5,025 bases of DNA. Origin: Crocinitomix sp. (GTDB taxonomy: Bacteria; Bacteroidota; Bacteroidia; Flavobacteriales_D; Crocinitomicaceae). The notes below the pieces were generated by a model. It was not told the DNA's origin. It made no database searches and saw only the letters and a list, made by a program, of their open reading frames with translations. This document shows, piece after piece, positions 1-5,025 of the stretch (position 1 is the first letter of the stretch; every line of letters starts with the position of its first letter). The stretch is from the NCBI GenBank assembly GCA_020849935.1, contig JADZFJ010000114.1, forward strand, positions 1 through 5,025, read 5' to 3'. A program made the position numbers and the translations under genes.

Positions 1-1500
1 ATGCATTGTATTTATTTTTAAGGCGGCGGTATCCACTTCAATCAAATCTTTTCCGAAGGACGTTAACAATAAAAGTGCATCGGGTGTGAGCCATCTTAAA
101 TCTTCTAAGCCTTTAAAATCTAAGTGATGAATTTTAGCTTTTATTTGTTCGGTAGATAATTTTTTAGAGACAATCACCCACGACCATTGACCAAAACTAT
201 ACACATGATTTTGAATAGGAAGGGTATTAAATCCTGCCGATTTCACTGTTTTTTCAATACATCGAAATGCGTGGGTGGTGTAATATGGGCTTGCAGATTG
301 GGTGATAAACGCACCATTTGGCCGTAATCGCTGATAACACAAACGGTAAAATTCGTGCGAATAAAGTTTGTTGATTTCTATCGTTCGGGGATCAGGAAAA
401 ACTGCAATCATCACAACAAAAAACACCTCGTTGACTTCCAAATAATGAAACGCATCGGCATTTATCACGGTTAATTTGTCTGAATAATAGGCGTCTTGGT
501 TCATCTTTCTGAAAATTGGATGTTCCGTGGCCAGGTTAGTCATGGCGGAATCTAAATCAACTAAGGTAATTGAACGAACGCGGTCGTGTTTTAACAATTC
601 ACGAATGGCACATCCATCTCCAGCGCCCATTAACAAAACATCTACCGGACCATTGGTTAAGGACATCACGGGATGTACCAAAGGTTCGTGATATTGCCAT
701 TCGTCAAATGTGCTGAGTTGTTTTCCTTCATTTAGATACAAGGTATGTTTATCTCTCCATTGCGTAATGGTAATTTGTTGATAAGGAGTTTGTTGAGAAA
801 AAACAACTAATTCGTTAAAACGACTTTGATTGCCGTATTGAACAATCGGGTTTGAAAAAACGATTCCAAGAATAAATAAAATCGCTACACTCGATCCCAC
901 CATCACGAGCCTTTTTAAATAACGCGGATCGATAAAAGAACGAAATGTAAAAAGAACCACCAAGGCAACAAAAAGATTAATTCCACCCACGACAAAAGGA
1001 GTATAGGTTAAGCCAAGGAAACGAATCCCAATAAATGCAAAAAACAAACCTCCCACCAAACTACCATAATAGTCGTGTTCCATCATCCCAGAAATGTTGG
1101 TTTTTAAGGCTTCGTATTCTTCGTTGATCCGCGTAACCAGTGGAATTTCCATCCCAATTAAAAATCCTACCAAAACACTCAATACGTAGATTACCAAATC
1201 CAACCCAGAAAGAATTGGCATAAGTGCGTAGACAAAAATCACAGTGAATGAAACGATGAATGACAATAAGAACTCTAAGAAAATATAAGCTTCAATTAAT
1301 CTCTTTTCAATTTTTTTGCTGTAGCGACTGCCGAGTCCCATTGAGAAAAGCATCAAGGACAAAATAATCGTCCATTGAAAAACAGAATCGCCTAAAAAGT
1401 AGGAAGCAGTTGTTGCCAAAATATACTCGGCAACAATACCAGACAAACCAGTAGCAAATATGGAAATTTTTAAAAGCCGAGAATAAGAAATTTGTTTCAC
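1..1500 (-). CDS. Membrane-anchored spermidine synthase-like protein (SpeE fold), 3' end cut by window edge
   Basis: This is an open frame of 500 codons with no stop before the window edge. The hydrophobic N-terminal half has about seven membrane segments (roughly residues 10-32, 36-56, 71-95, 100-120, 145-165, 168-187 and 198-215). A cytosolic spermidine-synthase domain follows from about 228 to 450. Recognisable motifs are LYLNEGKQLSTFDEWQYHE (254-272), the nucleotide-binding loop MGAGDG (291-296), VDLD (314-317), NADAF (347-351) and SASPYY (402-407). In the family these bind decarboxylated AdoMet and a polyamine for aminopropyl transfer. The expected catalytic DxxDP reads V367-F-P-D370-P, so ordinary spermidine synthase activity is doubtful. 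No ATG lies upstream of the first membrane segment. The GTG at 1500 is chosen because it leaves the whole of that segment and sits 10 bp after the DUF350 stop. The KINTMH at the edge resembles the family's C-terminal end, so the gene probably stops shortly beyond the window. Family assignment is firm; the function is not. Confidence 0.9.
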   Translation of the reverse strand, partial: MKQISYSRLLKISIFATGLSGIVAEYILATTASYFLGDSVFQWTIILSLMLFSMGLGSRYSKKIEKRLIEAYIFLEFLLSFIVSFTVIFVYALMPILSGLDLVIYVLSVLVGFLIGMEIPLVTRINEEYEALKTNISGMMEHDYYGSLVGGLFFAFIGIRFLGLTYTPFVVGGINLFVALVVLFTFRSFIDPRYLKRLVMVGSSVAILFILGIVFSNPIVQYGNQSRFNELVVFSQQTPYQQITITQWRDKHTLYLNEGKQLSTFDEWQYHEPLVHPVMSLTNGPVDVLLMGAGDGCAIRELLKHDRVRSITLVDLDSAMTNLATEHPIFRKMNQDAYYSDKLTVINADAFHYLEVNEVFFVVMIAVFPDPRTIEINKLYSHEFYRLCYQRLRPNGAFITQSASPYYTTHAFRCIEKTVKSAGFNTLPIQNHVYSFGQWSWVIVSKKLSTEQIKAKIHHLDFKGLEDLRWLTPDALLLLTSFGKDLIEVDTAALKINTMH

Positions 1501-1510
1501 CGATCGTCGC

Positions 1511-2371
1511 TTATAAATTCCAACACCATACAAACAACAATGCTCCTGCAATATAAGCCGATCCTTCAAAAATTCCCAAACCTACATTTGGCACTTCTTG
1601 GTTGACCAATTCATCCGTAATTTTTCTTTTAGAGACAAACACCAAATCCACCACTAACCTAATGATAGGCAACAAAATAAAACCTCCCAACACATCAATT
1701 CCAATACTCATAATTGATTCTTTCCAGCTCACATGTTCGATTTGAAATCCGGCATAAATAAGAATAGCGAAAGCAATTTGTGCTCCGGCAGCGCTGAAAG
1801 CCACGGCTGCGTTTCCTTTATACACTTCGGTATTAATGTTAAATCGAGTAATTAAATTATAATAAAAATAGCCCAATGTTGCTATTCCTAAAGCCAAAAG
1901 TAAAAACAGACACACTTCGACAGGTTTATTGACTTCGGTGAGCATGACACCCCCAATAATAATTCCAGTTCCGAGGTAATTTGCGCCTTTAATTATCCCC
2001 AAAGCCGTATTGTGTTTTACCACAATTTCATCCATCATTTTTACCGAAGGATGAATCCATTTATCGACAATTAAAAAAGCCACATTCAATAAAATTATTC
2101 CGACAGTGCCATAAAGTAAGGTCAATAAAACCTCTTTCCAAAACGAATCCGTGCCGCCGCTGTGCATAATGCCACCAACGATAAGTACCACCGCTAAAAA
2201 ATAAGAGACATATCCCAAATAAAAAGCCAAATTGTCTTTTTCTATCAATTCTTGATCAATATTTATTTTAGGATTAAAGAGTTTATAAACCAATCTCGCC
2301 ACCAAAAACAAAGCAAGGCAAGTAATTAAAAACACACCCGAATGCCATATAAAATCAACTTGTTTTTCCAT
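1511..2371 (-). CDS. DUF350 family integral membrane protein (two DUF350 units, eight helices)
   Basis: This 286-residue protein is almost entirely membrane-embedded, with eight predicted helices at about 10-30, 48-70, 80-103, 122-142, 150-172, 188-208, 220-247 and 263-284. Short polar loops ending in an Asn recur before every second helix: EKDNLAF (44-50), VKHNTALG (118-125), YKGNAAV (184-190) and EVPNVGLG (259-266). Each is followed by a Gly/Ala-rich helix such as GIIKGANYLGTGIIIGG (125-141). This is the pattern of the DUF350 family (E. coli YjfL type), here as a tandem duplication. The biochemical role is unknown. The repeated small-residue helices and paired units suggest a channel or transporter-like pore, but that is inference. 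It lies 8 bp after the lipoprotein gene and 10 bp before the SpeE-like gene, so the three are probably co-translated. The ATG at 2371 is preceded by an A-rich stretch without a clear Shine-Dalgarno, as is usual in Bacteroidota. Confidence 0.85.
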   Translation of the reverse strand: MEKQVDFIWHSGVFLITCLALFLVARLVYKLFNPKINIDQELIEKDNLAFYLGYVSYFLAVVLIVGGIMHSGGTDSFWKEVLLTLLYGTVGIILLNVAFLIVDKWIHPSVKMMDEIVVKHNTALGIIKGANYLGTGIIIGGVMLTEVNKPVEVCLFLLLALGIATLGYFYYNLITRFNINTEVYKGNAAVAFSAAGAQIAFAILIYAGFQIEHVSWKESIMSIGIDVLGGFILLPIIRLVVDLVFVSKRKITDELVNQEVPNVGLGIFEGSAYIAGALLFVWCWNL

Positions 2372-2379
2372 ACTATCTA

Positions 2380-3120
2380 TTATTTACCGTGTCCTCCACC
2401 ACCCCGATTAAATCCGTCGGATGAACCCCCGTCCTTTTTTTCAAAATTTTTCTTGTCTAACTTACGTTGATAAAAATCTGGCCGCAAAAACAACCAATGT
2501 CTGCTATACGTTCCATAATGCGTGGAATCTGTTCCTTCTGCTTCTCCATAAAATGGGCGATTAAACAAAAATCTTTCTTTAAATTGTTCGTATTCAACCT
2601 TGTCAATTTTCAACCCTTGTAAACCTAGTTCTTTTTCTAAATAGCTATATTCTGGATGAAATCTCCAAGCATTGTTGAACGACCAATCTGTTGATACTGT
2701 TCCATCAACACCTGGTTTATTTGGTTCGGTGAGTATTTCTTTAAATTTTCCATACACACTATCCCCAATAATATTTGTAAAACCTGGGGGAGAAATTAGG
2801 TTGTTGTATTTTCCAGTTTTTAATTTAGAAAGTAATTCCATCCCCAAATTGCTTTCATGCAATTCGAAAAAATCATCCGATACTTTTTCCCATTCGGTGG
2901 TTGTAATAATCAATTTACCTTCTTTGGTAAATTCAATTATTTTGTATTTGTGATAAAATTGTTCCTCACGCAAATCCATATCGGCTAAAAGAATGGTATA
3001 GGCATATTTTGAAACAAACTTTTTCTTCATTTCTTTGACAGGGTCGGTTGGAATTACCGTTCCACCACATGCCCAAAAAAGCAGTGGTAAAAAAAGCAAG
3101 ATGGTTAACCAAGGCCTCAT
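2380..3120 (-). CDS. Predicted lipoprotein of unknown family
   Basis: This 246-residue protein begins with a short hydrophobic signal (residues 4-17) ending in a lipobox-like FWAC, so Cys18 would be lipidated and the protein held on the periplasmic side of a membrane. The GG after the Cys does not decide between inner and outer membrane. The mature part is hydrophilic, rich in Lys, Glu and aromatics, with no catalytic motif I recognise. It ends in a low-complexity Gly/Ser tail (about 231-246, including GGGGHGK) that is probably disordered. A conserved-looking aromatic patch, RHWLFLRPDFYQRKL (207-221), lies just before the tail. Its ATG overlaps the stop of the DUF4178-like gene by 4 bp and its stop is 8 bp before the DUF350 start, so it belongs to the operon. 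It may be the envelope partner of the membrane proteins encoded beside it; this rests on position only. Confidence 0.8.
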   Translation of the reverse strand: MRPWLTILLFLPLLFWACGGTVIPTDPVKEMKKKFVSKYAYTILLADMDLREEQFYHKYKIIEFTKEGKLIITTTEWEKVSDDFFELHESNLGMELLSKLKTGKYNNLISPPGFTNIIGDSVYGKFKEILTEPNKPGVDGTVSTDWSFNNAWRFHPEYSYLEKELGLQGLKIDKVEYEQFKERFLFNRPFYGEAEGTDSTHYGTYSRHWLFLRPDFYQRKLDKKNFEKKDGGSSDGFNRGGGGHGK

Positions 3121-3671
3121 GATTTTCGCGGTAAAATATTAGAAATTGCATGAAAATTAATCCACATCCCAACATAAACCCCAATGGTTTGATCCTCGTA
3201 TTTATTAAAAGAAATTATGTTTTTTTCATCTTCAGATTCAAACAACCAATTTTGCATTTCAAACTTTTCAATCGAATTAGAAATCATTGCGGTGCCCTCG
3301 CCTGAAAAATGATATTTTTTCCCTTCATAATCAAACTCATCGCGAGTGATGTCTTTTCCCTCTCTGAGTTTTTGTCTCACCCCTGGCCAAACGATATCAG
3401 CCGCTGCTTCCCAAAAAATATTTACCTTATTATCGGTTGGGGCATAACCTAAAAATAAATTTTGTTTGCCATCAAAAATATGGTATTCAAATTCTTTTAC
3501 GCCATTATCCCATGTATAGACAGCAACCTCTTTTACTTCCCAGCTATGAAGGTCGTAATCTAAAATAAATCCCTTTTTTAAATCGCCAATGGCAAAATCA
3601 ACTTGGGTATCGGTTGCCGAATTTTCAGTTGGCTTTGCGGCTTTAAATAATCTTTTGAAAAATGATATCAT
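3117..3671 (-). CDS. DUF4178-like cytoplasmic protein
   Basis: This 184-residue protein has a short basic, hydrophobic start (MISFFKRLFKAAK) that could touch the membrane as an amphipathic helix, but no true signal peptide or membrane span. Residues about 28-180 form a beta-rich domain. It has two similar halves of alternating strands, with features such as LKKGFILDYDLHSWEVKE (31-48), a run of acidic and aromatic residues, and the final NILPR (178-182). This matches my recollection of DUF4178 proteins, which often neighbour DUF350 and SpeE-like genes; the neighbourhood supports the call more strongly than any single motif. No enzymatic residues are evident, so a binding or scaffold role is more likely than catalysis. 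It shares a 4-bp ATGA overlap with the genes on both sides, which points to translational coupling. Confidence in the gene is high; family assignment is moderate. Confidence 0.75.
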   Translation of the reverse strand: MISFFKRLFKAAKPTENSATDTQVDFAIGDLKKGFILDYDLHSWEVKEVAVYTWDNGVKEFEYHIFDGKQNLFLGYAPTDNKVNIFWEAAADIVWPGVRQKLREGKDITRDEFDYEGKKYHFSGEGTAMISNSIEKFEMQNWLFESEDEKNIISFNKYEDQTIGVYVGMWINFHAISNILPRKS

Positions 3672-4543
3672 CCTAAATATATTACACTGTGTTTTAAATG
3701 AAAAAACGAAGGTAGCACTGTCTTATCTCCCCCTGCGGCATAACCATAATGTGTGATTGCAATGATCAGTGAAACCGAATAAATCACGCAAAAAGTCACC
3801 AAAAAAATAAAAAATCGCCTGTTTTTTCGAATGTCCTTGATTTTTGGAAGCGCGCGAAACATCATGGAAGGGCTTCCCCAATGTGTTGCTCCGAGTAAAA
3901 AAATAAGCGACAATGCGCAAATTAGAATAGAGAAAAACCCAAAATACAGTCCACCTGAATTATGGATCGCAACTGTGCCCATGACAGACCCATAATTATT
4001 GTTGTACGAAAAAATTCGAACGTAATACTCGCCTGCTTTTGGTAATTCCACCTCAAACTCAATGCGGGTATCCGAATAAACTTTCGCGCGCCCATCGTCA
4101 TCTGCATGACGCTCTTGCCAAAGATCTTTATAAACCGAATAAACATGGTCATAATTTTCATCCAAAATCTCTACTTCGAATTCGGAATAAAGTGGAACCT
4201 GACCACTTGAAAAATTCTGTGTCAGGTCAAACCAATACAAAGTCTTGTCTTCGGGAACTTTAATTTTAGTCATGTGACTCGTTTCCATTCCAATCGCAAA
4301 TCGATCCACCACCGATTTTGAATTTGAAACAATCCATGAAATAAAAAATAAAACCGCAAAAAAATGTGTTGTTATGGCAAAAGGAGCCAACCGCCTCATC
4401 CGGAATTCACTATAACCTTTATTATTCCGATTTGTAAATCCGACCATTTCTCTAAACGAGTTTAATTGACTGTTTCTACGGAACGCTTCACGACGTTGTG
4501 TTTGCTCTATTCTTGCTCGTTCTGATCCTAAATACTGGGACAT
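3668..4543 (-). CDS. Three-helix membrane protein with extracytoplasmic beta-rich domain, first gene of the operon
   Basis: This 291-residue protein is of no family I can name. Residues 1-52 are very basic and polar (Arg-rich, for example RARIEQTQRREAFRR at 9-23) and should be cytosolic. Helix 1 (about 53-74) leads to an outside domain (about 78-197) that looks like a beta sandwich. It has the alternating strands of TLYWFDL, SEFEVEILDEN, IEFEVELPKAGEYYVRIF and VMGTVAIHN, resembling jelly-roll or pre-peptidase C-terminal-like ligand-binding folds. Helices 2 (198-219) and 3 (243-265) flank a short basic loop (RALPKIKDIRKNRR, 230-243). The positive charges fit N-in, C-out topology. Its ATG at 4543 is the first in this frame after the divergent intergenic region and has no clear Shine-Dalgarno. 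Its stop overlaps the DUF4178-like start by 4 bp. It may sense or bind something outside the membrane for the module; that is inference. Confidence 0.85.
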   Translation of the reverse strand: MSQYLGSERARIEQTQRREAFRRNSQLNSFREMVGFTNRNNKGYSEFRMRRLAPFAITTHFFAVLFFISWIVSNSKSVVDRFAIGMETSHMTKIKVPEDKTLYWFDLTQNFSSGQVPLYSEFEVEILDENYDHVYSVYKDLWQERHADDDGRAKVYSDTRIEFEVELPKAGEYYVRIFSYNNNYGSVMGTVAIHNSGGLYFGFFSILICALSLIFLLGATHWGSPSMMFRALPKIKDIRKNRRFFIFLVTFCVIYSVSLIIAITHYGYAAGGDKTVLPSFFHLKHSVIYLG

Positions 4544-4590
4544 ATTCGGAGCAAGATACTACAAATTTGGAAATAATTAGTTCGGTCACT

Positions 4591-4600
4591 TAGTTAACTA
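4591..4600. repeat. Perfect 10-bp palindrome in the divergent promoter region
   Basis: TAGTTAACTA reads the same on both strands and lies about 48 bp from the operon start and 41 bp upstream of the rightward -7 element. Its place suits a dimeric regulator acting on either or both promoters. The site is short and AT-rich, so chance occurrence is quite possible, and no regulator gene is in the window. Confidence 0.3.
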
Positions 4601-4640
4601 CAAATCAAACTTTTTTAATTCATACTTTATTCAGAAATTC

Positions 4641-4648
4641 TATCTTTG
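4641..4648 (+). promoter_or_regulatory. Bacteroidota-type -7 promoter element for the outer-membrane protein gene
   Basis: TATCTTTG matches the Bacteroidota sigma-ABfr -7 consensus TAnnTTTG at every fixed position. No TTG is present at the usual 19-21 bp upstream, where the sequence is only T-rich, so the -33 half is poor. Transcription would be expected to begin within a few bases of 4652. That leaves a leader of roughly 18 bases before the ATG at 4670 and would exclude the in-frame ATG at 4649 from the transcript. Confidence 0.55.
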
Positions 4649-4669
4649 ATGATCTCATTTAATTATAAC

Positions 4670-5025
4670 ATGTTATCTCTTCTTACGTGCCTTAAAGGAT
4701 TAATCTTAACAGCTCTGTTTTTTGTTCCAATGATCTCAACCTTTTCTCAAGTTGTTAACCCAGCCACATTAGACACTACCGGAGGGGCGCGAATAAAAGA
4801 TCTCACCATTGGTGCATATTTAGATTTGTACTACGGCTTCAGCTTTGATGAACAATCTGACCATGTTGTTCCTTACATGACCAACTCAAATTATGCCAAT
4901 GAAGTTAATGTGAACTTGGCATTTATTGATGTTCGATATCAAACCGAGCGATTACGGGCACGATTTGTTCCTGGGTTTGGAACCTATATAAATGCCAATT
5001 ATGCTTCTGAAACGGGCTCATTAAA
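4670..5025 (+). CDS. Outer-membrane beta-barrel protein (BBP2 porin-like), 5' part only
   Basis: The frame is open from 4670 to the right edge (118 codons plus 2 bases). Residues 1-26 form a signal peptide (Lys9, hydrophobic core at about 11-25, probable cleavage near TFSQ), sending the product through Sec to the periplasm. The mature start has amphipathic beta strands typical of a barrel: IGAYLDLYYGFSFD (47-60), then a polar loop with PYMTNSNYANEVNVNLAF (68-85), and RLRARFVPGFGTY (94-106). This pattern (G-Y/A-x-D-x-Y-Y at the first strand, then a loop leading into NLAF and an R-A-R strand) resembles the OmpL-like BBP2 family of putative porins, which usually runs to several hundred residues. 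An in-frame ATG at 4649 exists, but the -7 element ends at 4648, so 4670 is preferred. It is divergently transcribed from the operon. Any functional link is unproven. Confidence 0.8.
   Translation, partial: MLSLLTCLKGLILTALFFVPMISTFSQVVNPATLDTTGGARIKDLTIGAYLDLYYGFSFDEQSDHVVPYMTNSNYANEVNVNLAFIDVRYQTERLRARFVPGFGTYINANYASETGSL

Larger units (their letters stand above)
1..4543 (-). other. Five-gene operon: polyamine-linked membrane module
   Basis: All five minus-strand genes are packed without room for internal promoters or terminators: two ATGA overlaps (3668-3671 and 3117-3120), then gaps of 8 bp (2372-2379) and 10 bp (1501-1510). Three of the five products are integral membrane proteins and a fourth is a lipoprotein. 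Only the DUF4178-like product is soluble. The known tendency of DUF350, DUF4178 and SpeE-like proteins to be co-encoded supports one functional unit at the cell envelope. The operon may continue past position 1. Confidence 0.8.
4544..4669. promoter_or_regulatory. Divergent intergenic region
   Basis: This 126-bp AT-rich gap separates the first gene of the leftward operon from the rightward outer-membrane protein gene, so both promoters should lie within it. The rightward one has a clear -7 element (4641-4648). For the leftward operon I find only weak matches, the best being CAAATTTG at 4562-4569 (five of six consensus positions, but no suitably spaced -33 TTG). A 10-bp palindrome lies near the middle (4591-4600). 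No hairpin terminator is visible, as expected between divergent genes. Confidence 0.6.

Noticed and set aside
1..1500. SpeE-like gene as a pseudogene because of the lost catalytic Asp
   Set aside because: The frame is intact for 500 codons, the other motifs and membrane segments are well kept, and the gene is coupled to its operon. A changed function is more likely than decay.
1527..1529. ATG (minus strand) just before the DUF350 stop as the start of the SpeE-like gene
   Set aside because: It is in a different frame and runs into a TGA after ten codons. The SpeE frame has only the GTG at 1500 as a sensible start near its first helix.
2672..2953. 93-codon plus-strand open frame opposite the lipoprotein gene
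   Set aside because: It lies wholly antisense to a gene with a signal peptide and operon coupling, has no promoter or plausible domain, and its composition fits a reverse-frame shadow.
4039..4263. 74-codon plus-strand open frame opposite the first operon gene
   Set aside because: It is antisense to a well-supported membrane protein gene. The translation has no hydrophobic or domain pattern.
4562..4569. CAAATTTG as a -7 element for the leftward operon
   Set aside because: It matches five of six fixed positions of TAnnTTTG, but there is no TTG at the proper upstream distance, it is itself a palindrome of common AT-rich bases, and it would leave a very short leader. It is too weak to list as a promoter.

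Overview
The window looks like Bacteroidota (a Flavobacteriia- or Cytophagia-like chromosome). It is AT-rich, the genes lack strong Shine-Dalgarno sequences, and there is an exact TAnnTTTG-type -7 promoter element. It also carries an outer-membrane protein whose start resembles the BBP2-type barrels common in that phylum. This placement is an inference from these traits, not a database match.

Positions 1-4543 hold five tightly packed genes on the minus strand, transcribed from right to left. In order they are: a three-helix membrane protein with an extracytoplasmic beta-rich domain (4543-3668); a soluble DUF4178-like protein (3671-3117); a predicted lipoprotein of no recognised family (3120-2380); an eight-helix protein with two DUF350 units (2371-1511); and a membrane-anchored spermidine-synthase-like protein (1500 to beyond position 1). 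The first two junctions are 4-bp ATGA stop/start overlaps, and the next two gaps are 8 and 10 bp, so this is very likely one operon. DUF350, DUF4178-type proteins and SpeE-like membrane proteins recur together in bacteria, sometimes with AdoMet decarboxylase, PspA-like or ATP-grasp glutathionylspermidine-synthase-like genes (compare the E. coli yjfIJKLMC region). The set is best read as a polyamine-linked membrane or envelope module whose biochemistry is poorly known. No speD, ATP-grasp or pspA gene lies within the window.

The most striking detail is in the SpeE-like protein. The aminopropyltransferase fold and its nucleotide-binding motifs are kept, but the expected catalytic Asp of the DxxDP motif reads as Val (V367), and a second usually conserved Asp five residues earlier is also Val (V362).

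Positions 4544-4669 are a 126-bp divergent intergenic region with a perfect 10-bp palindrome and the promoter element for the rightward gene. From 4670 to the right edge is the 5' part of a plus-strand gene for a secreted outer-membrane beta-barrel protein, probably unrelated in function to the operon.
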